From Lepisosteus oculatus (lineage: Eukaryota > Chordata > Actinopteri > Semionotiformes > Lepisosteidae): DNA of 64,000 nucleotides. The notes under the pieces were generated by a model. It made no database searches, was not told the origin of the DNA, and was given only the letters and a program-made list of their open reading frames with translations. Every line of letters starts with the position of its first letter. The stretch's first letter is position 1. The position numbers and the translations under genes were made by a program. Below, one piece after another: positions 50,101 to 61,000 of the stretch. The stretch covers positions 35,473,148-35,537,147 of the forward strand of contig NC_090706.1 in the NCBI RefSeq assembly GCF_040954835.1, in the 5' to 3' direction.

Positions 50101-53100
50101 CCCAATTTTCAAATTTCTCTAGACTTTCAGAACTATCAAAATCTGAACCACTGAATATTAGTTTTATTATCAAAATATTTACTTAAAATACATACATAAA
50201 TCCAATGCTCTTGTTAATGCATTGCTAAATATAAATGGGTTAGTAAATATTTTATCTGAATGCTTTGGTAAATATCTTCAGTTACAGAACAGGATTACCT
50301 TTGGCTTTGAAGGAAAGGCTGCATCACCTTGGCCTGAAAGTAGATTGCCTTACAAAGGAAATAAAAATGAGAAAGACATGAAGCAATAGCTGATTTATAC
50401 CCATATTACCAAAAAAGAACAATATTTATATATTTCAGAAGGAATTACTCACTGTAAAGGCCTTTCAGAACAAACGTAACTTTTCCCATGGCAAACATGC
50501 ACAAGATCATTAAGCCTGTGCATTGCCTGTGGCATAAATGGCAATTACTGCTCTAATATTACACCCTATTAAACTGCATCACAAGTCCTGCACACATCTT
50601 GAAGTCTGCAATAACGACATACGAAATATCAACACTGCAGTATTTGTGATGTTACCTGGAGTCCAGGTGGAGGTCAGCCCGCCTCTCTGAAGCCCAGGAA
50701 CAAGGGGTGCAGGACCCAGAATCCCTTCTGCTCGATTGGTTGTTTCCAGCAGGAGGGCATCTGGCCTGTAGGGAAGAATGAATGTCACAATCTTACACGC
50801 TGTCAGATTAAGCACTGGTTTTACCTTAATCTGGGGGGTTAACATTATGATCTTCTTAGTTCTTATCAATTTAAAAGCTAAAACGGAGCCTCTGTGAAAA
50901 TCACCTGCTTCCATGAGGTTTCTACTAAGAAGACATTAAGAGAGAGGGTAAGAGGGTTACTGATAATGATAGCTAGTCACAAAACAAATCTGGTCTACAA
51001 CAAGTAATTAAAGCTGAGGCGCTTTCAATTCACAGATGCATTCTACCGTCTAATCACTGTTGATATACAAGGCCATCGATTTGGTATGATTTACTCTGGT
51101 GGATCTGCTGGCTGTCCAGAAATGTGCTGACAGCTTCCGGACTCCACATTCAGCACACATAGGCACTTTAGCCCACCATTGTGAATATAAAGAGGTATAG
51201 TTACAGCATTTTTTCAAGAACCAGCACAAATCAGATAGTCGCCTGCTGACTCAGGAGCTGCTGTTTCGGTTTACTTTCACTTTAAATACATATTCTGCTT
51301 ACTACAACTTGAGCAAATCAGTCACTTAAACCATCTGTCCACTCCTAAAAAAGGCAGCAGCAATTTACAACCTACTACATTCCCCTCTTGCAATGTCCAT
51401 TTAGGACAGTGCAGTCTATTTGCTACTATTCTACATTTCTTCCTAATAAGGTTCCCCTGTTTTGGATATACAATGCCTTACATATTAAGTTGTGATTATG
51501 GAGTACAACTTATTTACAGCGCATGGTGAATTTTAACAGATTAAAAGACACTACTGTCCCAGCCATAGTGACGAATCTTTCATAGAACTTGGTACTCACA
51601 CTCTGTTTGCCAGACTTTGAGGATCCCAGTCTGGATACCTGTGAGATATTAAAAGATTAGTAGTTCATTCTGAATGACAAATTTACAATAAAAAAGCACC
51701 CCACACAGCTTAGCCAAAACAAGAACATTTCACAGTGTTACATCTTTGGAATTCCTCTCAACAAAAACATCAGTGCAGTGACGACCCATCCAACAAATTC
51801 ACTTACACTTGAAGGAGGAGTCGACGACACTCTGCATGTCGTAGCCCGTTAATGTGCTGAGTCCACTCCTGCATAAAAAATAAGCACTTATGAGAACAAA
51901 ATAAAGCCTTTCCATAAAACGAATCCATCTGAAAAATGACCCTACTCTGCACATGGAGAAGGGAAAACTAGCCAAAGACATAGAAGTTAAACACATGGCC
52001 ATTTCCCCCTTTCCTTTCACAGCCAAGTTAAAAATCAGTTACTGTTAGTCAATCCAGCCGACTGCTGTAGGGAGCAGTAGGCCCTCGTAGAAAGGATGGG
52101 GTCCCTGTATGTTTTCCTCTGAAATAAAGTCAGAGCCACCCAGTTCTTCTTCAGAGAGTGAATCCCATAGCACCTACAGGAGAGGTAGCATCAACTGGAG
52201 GAGTGATGCAGCTCTCACAAGTTCACAAGCTCCTGGCAAACCAGAGCAGGGTTTGTGGTGTAAGAAAGACCCAGACCGGCACAAGCCCACCCAAACCTGG
52301 AGGAACTGAGCCAATTCTGTGCATTGCTATGGGACCAGCAAATAGTGCAAACTTGGTCCAGCAAGATCTGGGCTCAAAGTCTGATCTCTGAACAGCAACT
52401 TTACAAGGAGAACCACCAACAGGCTCCACATTGAACTAACTGTGAAATTAAGAAAGTTAAAGAACTTTTATGATTCCCTATTGTTTCAAAAATAAATGTA
52501 AGATGCCAGAGTCATTGATCAAAATGTTAAACAAGAGCTTTGTGATATGCACTACATTTGCAAGGAAGAATTGATTTTTTTTTAGCTTCTGGGTTTTAAC
52601 CATCTATATGAAAGAACAATGCACACCAAAGCTACTTTCATACCCAAATTCACATTTAAAGAAGAGCCCTTGTTGTTCTTCACAATATCCTTGTGTATCG
52701 AAATGCATTTTTGCAGGTCAGATGCAACAATTTGTTTCCCCACTGATACGACCAAGGCAGCTTGATTTCCATTGATACAACAGGAAAGAAAGGCACAATT
52801 AAGTACTTAATTCCAGATTTCCAGATGCAGTTCCAGGATTTTCATGGTTAAAAAAAAAAACCTTTCACAAATTAAGGTTCCAATTTCAGGTTTAACTGCA
52901 AAGATCTGCAACTATTACCATCTGGTAAAGGTACACAAACAGGAGAAATAGTGTTTTGGTAAGATAAGGTGTGCATTTTACATGTAAAAAGAATACTCAC
53001 CATGCTAGAATGCACATCAAAATCACAAAGTGAGCACACATGAGGGAACAACCGGGGCATGACTCCATGGAAATCCTGAACTTTGCCAGGAGAGGGGGAC

Positions 53101-53783
53101 CCTGTCCTCCTCTGCATAAACAGGCTTTCGGATCCCAGAGACGTGCCCATTTGCTGATTGTCGGAACCATAGCGATTCTGGGAAAGCTCAGAATAACGGC
53201 GATCTCTGCTGCCTCCCTCGGAATAGCCTATTCTCTCAAAGCTTCTGGACTGCCCCTCCTGCGCGTGGCCGTAACTAAAGTCAACTGCTTGACTGCGGCC
53301 AGAAGATTCTCCGACAGAACTGGCAGGCCTAGCATGCCTGACGTCATTCCAGTCATCCCTGGAAGCCCGGTAGGGGGGATCCGGTAAGAGGGGTGGAAGA
53401 TCTCTAGGGTCATTCATACGGCGGCTCCCTTCACCTTTTCTGGCCTTAAGCTGCATTATAAGACGCGGCAACGTTTCCACACTGATGTTATCTTCAGGAA
53501 TCTGTGCCAGTATATCCAGGTCTTTGGGTGAAAGACCAAGACTAGCAAAGAGCTTCATAGCATTGTCAACATTTCCAGTGCGTAGCGAAGGGTAAGAATC
53601 CTGGCCTCGGCCCTCAGCCCTTAAAGGAGATGTCATGCTATTAGAGGGCCTTGACGATGGAGGGTAGAAGTCATGGGAACGCTGGTCACTCATGCTGAAA
53701 TTCAGAGACTCTGCAGCAGCAAGGAGACCTCGTCCTGCAGTAAAGCCCTTATGAACACTGTTAGATGGGGTCTTCTGGGACAT
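42027..53783 (-). CDS. matr3: Matrin-3-like nuclear RNA-binding protein with four RRMs
   Basis: Twenty coding exons read in one frame: 53783-53001, 51868-51807, 51638-51600, 50765-50656, 50333-50299, 49756-49640, 49486-49361, 49119-48979, 48892-48768, 48003-47433, 47301-47178, 46825-46803, 46262-46140, 45958-45830, 45521-45390, 44611-44484, 44126-43811, 43417-43258, 43148-43033 and 42065-42027. The product is 1,132 residues against about 847 in human MATR3. Order: N-terminal region (1-249), C2H2 ZF1 (C250, C253, H266, H272), RRM1 (344-424), RRM2 (425-513), acidic Glu/Pro-rich (514-703), linker (704-752), RRM3 (753-836), RRM4 (837-923), Lys/Glu-rich (924-1028), ZF2 (C1092, C1095, H1109, H1115). 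Matrin 3 is a nuclear-matrix protein acting in splicing and RNA retention. RRM3/RRM4 resemble human RRM1/RRM2 most, so RRM1/RRM2 look like the extra pair. Every junction is GT-AG and phases agree throughout. It is a matr3 homologue; the exact paralogue name is uncertain. Confidence 0.88.
42790..42930. repeat. possible interspersed-repeat fragment in matrin-3-like intron
   Basis: AAAAGAGCTCAAGGCACTTT followed by ACATATGAGGGGACCCACTT looks like a fish interspersed-repeat end (the CAAAGTGCTTTACATA type). No TSD or complementary end was found. Confidence 0.25.
44484..45521 (-). other. matr3: RRM4 of the matrin-3-like protein, two exons
   Basis: Exons 45,521-45,390 (132 bp) and 44,611-44,484 (128 bp). 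[20 protein letters not shown] and [13 protein letters not shown] correspond to human RRM2 ([20 protein letters not shown]). The second exon begins at [14 protein letters not shown] and ends VSKKYKTLR. Confidence 0.88.
45830..46262 (-). other. matr3: RRM3 of the matrin-3-like protein, two exons
   Basis: Exons of 123 and 129 bp. [20 protein letters not shown] and [15 protein letters not shown] correspond to human RRM1 (RVVHIMDFQRGKNL / LVEPFGVISNHLIL). The second exon begins at [18 protein letters not shown] (human AFIEMATTEDAQAAVDYY). Confidence 0.88.
46803..47301 (-). other. matr3: matrin-3-like exons 12-13: VTLDE-type acidic motif and 23-bp micro-exon
   Basis: A 124-bp exon encodes [20 protein letters not shown] followed by [13 protein letters not shown] 23-bp micro-exon (46,825-46,803; acceptor tttgtag, donor gtgtgt) adds RDSKRESQ and restores phase 0 before RRM3. 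A micro-exon of identical length and phase precedes the RRM pair in the neighbouring gene, which supports its reality. Confidence 0.75.
47433..48003 (-). other. matr3: acidic Glu/Pro-rich exon between RRM pairs
   Basis: A 571-bp exon encodes a Ser/Lys-rich start ([14 protein letters not shown]) and then a long low-complexity stretch rich in Glu, Pro and Ala (about residues 560-700). It is probably disordered. Long open frames on the plus strand at 47,390-48,093 are antisense shadows of this biased composition. Confidence 0.85.
48768..49119 (-). other. matr3: RRM2 of the matrin-3-like protein, two exons
   Basis: Exons of 141 and 125 bp. Beta-1 reads QVVYFCNLP, then [17 protein letters not shown]. 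The second exon begins at AFVQMK and ends [14 protein letters not shown] with two bases of the next codon, the same phase as the second exon of RRM4. Confidence 0.85.
49361..49756 (-). other. matr3: RRM1 of the matrin-3-like protein, two exons
   Basis: Exons of 117 and 126 bp. Strand beta-1 reads KVVVAKF, then [17 protein letters not shown]. The second exon starts exactly at the RNP1-like AFLEML and ends [13 protein letters not shown]. Both exons are whole numbers of codons (phase 0). Confidence 0.85.
50299..51868 (-). other. matr3: matrin-3-like exons 3-6: ZF1 second half and linker
   Basis: Four small exons (62, 39, 110 and 35 bp) encode [27 protein letters not shown] (human IYPEWNP), [10 protein letters not shown] (human ILGPPPPSF) and a basic linker ending FPSKPK. 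Their lengths sum to 246 bp, keeping frame from exon 2 to RRM1. Confidence 0.85.
51869..53000 (-). other. matr3: matrin-3-like intron 2
   Basis: A 1.13-kb GT-AG intron that splits zinc finger 1. The part at 52,030-52,440 is less AT-rich and open in several frames (66-77 codons) without any recognisable domain. It may be an unidentified repeat or a cryptic alternative exon. Confidence 0.5.
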
Positions 53784-53795
53784 TGCCAGACAAAG
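53001..53795 (-). other. matr3: matrin-3-like exon 2: start codon, N-terminal region and first half of ZF1
   Basis: The exon opens at an acceptor (aaaatacag) 12 bases before ATG 53,783 and ends at M261 with donor gtgagt. Landmarks shared with human matrin 3 are GLLAAA near residue 19, [15 protein letters not shown] (about 78-92; human LASFGLSARDLDEL), [29 protein letters not shown], and [20 protein letters not shown] leading into zinc finger 1. The finger finishes in the next exon ([11 protein letters not shown]), as in mammals. Confidence 0.9.
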
Positions 53796-56068
53796 CTGTA
53801 TTTTAGCTCAGTAGCACAGAGAAAACAAAGCCACAGACTAACAAGTCTCCAGGAAAAAAAAGTCTGTAAGTGGAAGTCAAAGGCATAAAAGGACAAGTGA
53901 ACTGAGCGATCGGAGTACTCCTCTTCTCTGATGGTATCAAAATGCTCTGCAGAAACACAATCAGAAAGGATTAGGACCCTAGTATCTGTTATGCTGAAAC
54001 GTGCTTTGAACACCAATATTTTAAAAAATGCTCCTCTAAAGAGGGCAATAACCTAAGGTAATGCAGTTTAACACCATGACACTGCAAATCTGCAAAGAAT
54101 GTATAGGTCAAACAACTTGTCAATGGTCAAACATGGGGAAAATAGGCATTAGCAGACATTTTGAAAGATTTCAGCTTTTTAATAAAAGCCATAGCTGCTA
54201 AGAGCACATGAAAGGTAATAACGAATGTGAGAAGTGGTTGCAGGTAGCTATTGTTTGCAGGTGTCAGGGCTCACAGATGGGTGTAGATCTTGTAAAACGA
54301 GGAATCAGCATTAAGCCCAGAATGAGACTAAGTGACATTCAGATTAAAACTGTGTTTAGCCAAGATAAGGGCACCAATTTTTTTGGTAGCAATCATTAGA
54401 GATGAACATATCACAGAACACTATATATTTATATAATCTAATGGCATAGACGAGCAGTCCTCATAGATTCTGCAAGCCAAGGATATGACTATAAAAGCAA
54501 AGAGGGTTTCACCAAAGAAATCTTACAGGCAATAAAAAAGCAGACATATCCGACTAGGGTTTATAAAATCTGAGTGTAATATTTAAAGTGCCCAAAAGGT
54601 GTAGCTAAATACAGCTTTCCCAGAGCCCAAATGGAATGAATCACACAGAATGCCACCATAAAGGACAAAGAAAGTGCTGGACAGTCAGCTAACAAGTGAA
54701 GTGTTCAACATAAAGAACGACACCCCTCCCCCCAACCAAATTCACTAAAGCTGAAAGCATACCCCTGAAAAGGAAGGCGAAAGACTAACTGATCTGCCAT
54801 TTCGCTCCAGAAAACCTAATTCCTTGATGGGCGGCCATTAAAGACCCCCCCATCTTTCCATAGCTGCTCTTTAAGCAAAAACAATAGCAAAACGAACAAA
54901 AAACGTTCATTTAGGAAAGCTTTTAGACCCTTTTCTTTCCAAATTCACCATGTTTGTGCTACAAGTTTTGTTTCACAAATGTGGAAACGGCACAGCTATT
55001 CAAAACGAACGCACACTACGCTCCAGAACTTTATATTACCTATCCCGTTTGTTTTTTGCATGAAATAAATGAAGATGCAATAAAAGCCTCACGAAGATGC
55101 AGAAAAATGCCTCAACCCTATACTACTTCAAAACTAAATACGCCACCACGCCTTCATTTTAACGGGAGAACATCCCTGCAGTCTATCTTAACACGCAATG
55201 AACTTGTAATCGCAAGTCTCAACAAAGAACTAGTAAAAGCCTAGGTCCAGTGTCAAACAAACATGTTATAAGCAGTGCAATTATGGAATGCTAGAATTTA
55301 AATAACCGTAAATGGTTTACATCAATTAAATATTACATCTTTAAATTCATGTTTTATTTAAAAGTCATTTAAAATAAGTCATTTGATACTCTCAAACAGA
55401 CGTCTTGCAGTATTGCAAGTCTAGCACTCCACCTAATAATTTGGACGCAGTAGTCCTTAGTTTTAATACACCCTCCTAAAAAATAAACAATACCTCAATT
55501 CTTAGAAACATTAACTTCAGCTTTTTCGTAACAAAACAAAATCTGTTTTAGGATTTCAGACGCATAATGCGACTTGCTGCGCGCAAATTTCGTACGACTC
55601 ATAACTAACCCCAAGGTATATAGTTACAGAAGTAAAAGCTGAAAATTAACCTTTTACTGATGATCTGCGTATGTGGATCATTAGCAGGCATCACACAATC
55701 GAAAGGTCTAGATCTCACACCACGCATTTGCGATATTTAATTGAAAATGTTTCTCATCTTGACAGGATTATCTCAGTTAGCAATATGCACAACACTCTTA
55801 CGTTGCAAACACATAATAAAACCTTCACAAACCTCACATATTGCAATGCGAAAAGCCGACCAAACCAAAAGGCCCCCAAAGCAGGCCAAGGCGCTTTTTT
55901 ACAGTCTATGTACCGTCTAGCATAATATCCTCGAACAAGAAAATACAGTAATATTGTTACTAAAATGACGCGTGCAGTTTTACTTACAAATGATATATCT
56001 ATACCCAAAACAAAAAACAAAAAACGTAACTATAAAGTTTATTAGTGGATGTTTCGTTTACAACTCAC
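53796..56068 (-). other. matr3: matrin-3-like intron 1
   Basis: About 2.3 kb between the non-coding leader exon (donor GAC/gtgagt at 56,068) and exon 2. No embedded gene or snoRNA was recognised. The human locus has a snoRNA host gene next to MATR3, so I looked for one but could not identify an H/ACA or C/D box set. Confidence 0.5.
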
Positions 56069-56160
56069 GTCTCCCTCCTCCACCTTCGCCGCAGAAAGAA
56101 GAGATTCCGCGGTTTAACTTCCGGAATTAAAAGGCCCCTGTGCGGCCGCAAGGCGGAGAA
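56069..56160 (-). promoter_or_regulatory. matr3: matrin-3-like promoter and leader exon
   Basis: A small CpG-rich patch with a NotI-type GCGGCCGC (near 56,142-56,149) and a consensus ETS/GABP site CCGGAAGT on the minus strand (56,124-56,117). It has no TATA box, which is typical of housekeeping genes. The leader exon ends at 56,069 before gtgagt. Confidence 0.65.
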
Positions 56161-57700
56161 ATCAACAGTCGAGCACAGGATCGAGAGAATACCGTGACGC
56201 TTCACGTCCTTTCAAAATGTATTTTCTTGTGGCGAAGCCCCTTTCGCCCCCTCTGTTGCTGAAACAAATGCGACACCAGCTCATTTCTTTTCGAATCTCG
56301 GCAATCTGAAAATTAAACCGGCGAAAATAATGGACACCGAGTGAATACACAACAGACGAAAAGTGCGGGACAGCCCGCACCGCTAAAGCGATACTGTTGT
56401 ATTAAAAGAGGAGGGTTGGATGTTTTGAAGTTTTTTTTTTTCTCGCATCTTGATTTTAAACCTACATTGCGTGGTCCTATACCACGTCGATGTAACGGAA
56501 GGATGAAATGTGCTAATATTCTGTAATAAATACAATCTGAGCAATATAATTTTACCAAGTGAAATCTGCCTGTTTCACAGTTCGCTGTATACCCTGTAAT
56601 TATGTCCTACAACTGTAGTCGGGGTTTTCCCCCCGTCACTCCTTTATTCCCATTTTGCATAATTTTCACGTTATGTCATTTTTGTTACATTCTTGATTTG
56701 ATTTACTGTTCATTTGAGGCACAGTAATTCATTTTCACCACTGCGATTATTAGCATCTACAGGGAGAAATGGCTCAAAATGTGTACCATCGCTAGCGGTA
56801 AACATTGCAGTTCCTTTACTACACACAACACTGCATATTTTTTAAAATAACCTTTCCCTGCTTTATAGAGAATAAAAACCATGCAGATTCTCTTTCAGCA
56901 GAGCCTGGACTATCCTACCATCAGATATTAAGTCAGGAATGGTTTATATAACATTTTCCTTAGCAGCTACAGGTTGTTTCATTTTAGACTCCATGTTCAG
57001 TAGAGCAAATAAAAACTAATATTTACGAAATCATTACAAAAACGTGTGCTGCCTAGGCGTACTGTACTGGTGCTAATGTTTTAAAAAAACAATTAAAATG
57101 ACTTTATGAGGTAGATTCATTGGTCTTGTCATCTTCCAAAGATGTTTCAAGAAGTTCAACTTTCATATTTGTCCGTTGTAAAATTCAGAAGGCCTTGCCG
57201 AGGTGTTAAATGAAACCCACCCTCTTTAACAATCAGCAGAACCTAAATGTTATCTGGGAACCAGATATCACACGCATAACACAAACACCAAATTTGCAGC
57301 ATATTTCTTATAATGTAACATGACTCACAGACGTTTTTCATTTAAGATTTTAATGCAAAAAGTCCTGCAAAAGGACAAGCCTGAAAATTAAATGAAATAA
57401 AAACTTGAAAAAAAACTGTACAAAATGAAAAAAAAAATGAAATTCACAAAATGAATATCAGGTAAATCTTAAAACATCTACTCACAGATGTAGTCTGTGT
57501 AAGATATGGTTCCTGAAAACCAAAAAACTCTGCAAAGGCTTTAACAGTTAGAAGGTTCTTCTTAATTTGTCAGGATTCTGTTTTCTATATGCTTTGGCAA
57601 TTTAGGTTCTGTGAATAACCCATGAAATGTAGCCAAAAGTATTTTAAAAGCCAATAACTTGTGATTACAGCAATCCGTCTTACATTGATGTTTGCAAACT
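56161..57700. other. intergenic between the two matrin-3-like genes, nothing recognised
   Basis: AT-rich spacer with A-rich runs near 57,410-57,440. No gene, RNA or named repeat is supported. Confidence 0.45.
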
Positions 57701-57730
57701 AATGAAACTAATTCAGACAACTGTGAAACA

Positions 57731-57736
57731 TTTATT
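57731..57736 (-). terminator. poly(A) signal of the second matrin-3-like gene
   Basis: AATAAA on the minus strand (plus-strand TTTATT), 287 bp past the stop codon. Confidence 0.55.
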
Positions 57737-58022
57737 GGGTAACCAGTTACAATTATTTCCTGGAATGTGCAAAGAAATGTGGACTGGAGCAAGCACACTA
57801 TAACTGAACAAAAGATTTACATCATCCTTAGTTACATACAGCTGATTTGTGTGTAGTTCAGTTGTTGGGATGGTCAGGCGAACCTAAACAAAATCTTTAC
57901 AGCATTCTGGAACATAAAAAAAAAACACTTCCAGTTGTGGAAAAGATTAAAGACTGATCCCAGCATCCTGACAGCAAAACATTATTCAGCAGTCTTTCTT
58001 CAGTATGCATCCTCATTCTTTC

Positions 58023-61000
58023 CTATTCTGGTGCCTTGTCTTTGCCTTCATCCAGCTTCTCCTGAAAAAGAAAACATTGCAGAAAATCCAGTGCAAGTGA
58101 GAAAAAGCAATAATCCACAGCTGTAAAGCCTGTAGCACATTTGCTTTGAAGGGATACCGCTTTCTTTATTAACAGCATATCCCAACCAAAGGATCTGTCC
58201 AGCTTCGGGGCTATCTTTATTAAACAGGATGCAAATTCAATTTTGAAAAAAAGCTGGCAACACTTTTTATTGAGCCTTGCGGCATGAAGTGAAGGTGACC
58301 CCACTTATAAATATAAAAATGCACTGATACGACAAGGGTGAAGAAGGAAGACAAGAGAAGGGGATGTTCAGTGTGATGAACAATAGCAAGTGTGCCACTG
58401 GCTGGAAAACTATTTCAGAAGACTCAGCCTGGAGCAAAATGGGAGAACTCTACACCTTTCATCATACAGTAAAAAAAGTAAGACATCAGTCTTCTCCAAA
58501 TATAACTGATGACAATACTGTTACAAAACAGTTAGTATTCTCTGTTATCCACCTTCATTGTAATTAGGATACAGCCTTAGATGCTCTTGTAATGTTATAG
58601 AAATAAGATTCTTAAGATAGTTTGAATGGTTCGTAGTAATACTATTTTATTAACTTCTTGCAAATTTCCTTTAAATAACCGATAGCGGCTTAATTTAGTG
58701 GGTTATGTTTAGTCTATACATTTTGAAGGGAGGCCTCTCAGTGCTTAAAATAAATGCTAAGTAACCTATGTGTAACTATAACTTTCAAATTGAAAGGAAG
58801 GTTATATGTAGTTCATTGCCTTTTATTAAGATATGAAAATAATACTTCATTTCCATTAATATACTGAAAAGCATTAACATTGTTCTAATAAATGTGTGCT
58901 GCTTATGTGTTAAAAGAAATGTATTCCTGCCGTTTACATCAAGCAGGAGAAGTCCACTAAAAACCTTTACCTTTAGTTTCTGATAATGAGACAGGCTGGT
59001 GCAGTGAACGGTCTTTGCTGTTTTCTCACTTGTGTAGAAAAGACTGCACAGCTGGCAAAAGTAACCAACTTTTGGGACAATATAATCCAGTCCTGCAAAA
59101 AAGCATGAAAGTATGAGATAACAGCATTAATATTTTGCAATACTAGCTATGAGCTATATACATTTTATCAAGCCAACATTGTTACAGGTACTTGGGAAAT
59201 ATACAAGAAATGCGTTTGTAAATGTAGTCTTTCCTCTTTAACTACTTTTCACAAAACAACTGTTTTTGTCGAACATGTTTGCTGAAAATGTCTAGGTCGT
59301 CGATTATTGCATTTCAAATTTATGTGTAGTCAGAAAAAAAGTTGAGAGACAAACCCACAATTAATACTTTACAGAAAAAAAAAATCAATGAACATCGTTT
59401 ACTCATTCGAGAATTTCTATGAAATGCAGTCCCCCGCTCTTGTATTTATTATTTAGAAATTGCTGTATGCCACCTTCCTCCGCAGGCTCTTACCCACAGG
59501 GTTGTTGGGTTGGTATGGCCCCAGAGGGACAGGTGTCTTCCTCTCAGGCTCATCTTTATCACAGGCCTGGGAACTCTCTCCATTGGAAGAGGCAGCGCCA
59601 GAACCATTCTGCTCACTCACTTCACTGCTTTCAGCAGCCTGCTCAGGAGCAACACTGAAGGGTTCATTGTCTGACACACTGCTTTCACCCTGATGAAAAC
59701 ACATGTAAAATACTTCAATATTTTTACGATACCTGAATAGGTTTCAACAGGTTTAGCACAATCTGCTCACAGACTTTGACAAACATGTCATGCTGGACTT
59801 GTTGTGAATATAATGTCTCCGTTTGATGCGGTTGATTAATAAGGTAAAAGACCTTCTTGCATTTACGCAGAATCTCTCCACATCATTGTGTATAAATAGC
59901 ATAAAAACAATTCTTGATGTGGGAAAGAGATCCTGTCTGCTCACCCCTTCTCCAGGAGTCTTCTGGGAAGTGTCTGGGGCTTCGCTGTTCTTCTCTTCAG
60001 AGTCTGCAGCCTCTCCCTGCTCATTCTTCTTCACAGCAGACTCCTGCTGCTCTTTGCAGCCTGTCCTCTCTGCAGAGCCCTTGTCCTCCCGGGTGCAGAG
60101 CCTTTTCATTGTGGGTCCCTCTTCCTTGGCTTTGGCTTTAGACTGGGAGCTGCTGGGAGCGTCCTCCTCACTCCGGCTGCTCTCTGTTCGCTCTCTTTTA
60201 GCGGGTTTCTTGTCGTGCTCGGGAGGGGGCATCTTCCTGCACAAAGACAACCCGAAATAACGAGAATGTGTTTGAGCACAGAAGGGAATGTAACGTCTGG
60301 AAAAAAAATGCCATCGATAATGCCATGCGTTTTTAAACAGAAGAAGAAGTTTTGCGAAGGTTAATTTTTTCAATCCACACGACCAATGGCGTGTTCCTGA
60401 TATCATGTGAATGATAAATCAATCAACACAGCTGAGCTAAGATGTACCATGCCTTCTAGTCATAATGGAGTTTACAATACCATTCACCCTGACATATGTG
60501 TTAAACTTGGTAAAAATATTTATAGACTTAAGAACTTACCATTACGATAAGTTTAAACTGAAGCATCAATCAAGTGCACTCTTTTTTGAGAATATCTCCA
60601 GATCAGATATAGCAAATATTCCCTAAATATAAAGTATTTATTAAGCAAGTATAAAGCATAGCCACCCCCTCCCCATGATTACAATCCATTCACTGTGATC
60701 AGTAAGAAGAAAAACAGTCTGATAGAAGGCACAATCACATACCAAGGTATCAGTGCGTCACTCTTCCTGCACAAATAAACATGTAAAAATCTGCCGTAGA
60801 ATTTTGGTGGGTACCGAGAGTATGTCTTCACCATTTTCTCTGCAGCTTCAGTGGTGTCCATTTGAATGTAACACTGAAAAACAAACATTTGTTTAGACCC
60901 GATACTAAAGACCTCCTCTTTTCGGAAAAAAAAAAGTATATCAAGGATTCTACTCCTCGATAAGAGTCTCCAATGCTGCATCCTAGTTGTCCACTATGCT

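Noticed and set aside
53228-53413. Secondary frames within matrin-3-like exon 2
   Set aside because: These overlap the well-supported exon in other frames and have no independent support.
53796-56068. Possible snoRNA next to matr3, as at the human locus
   Set aside because: No H/ACA or C/D box set with a convincing guide structure could be recognised by eye.
59419-60260. Plus-strand frames of 75-145 codons
   Set aside because: They are antisense to the charged exons of the second matrin-3-like gene.
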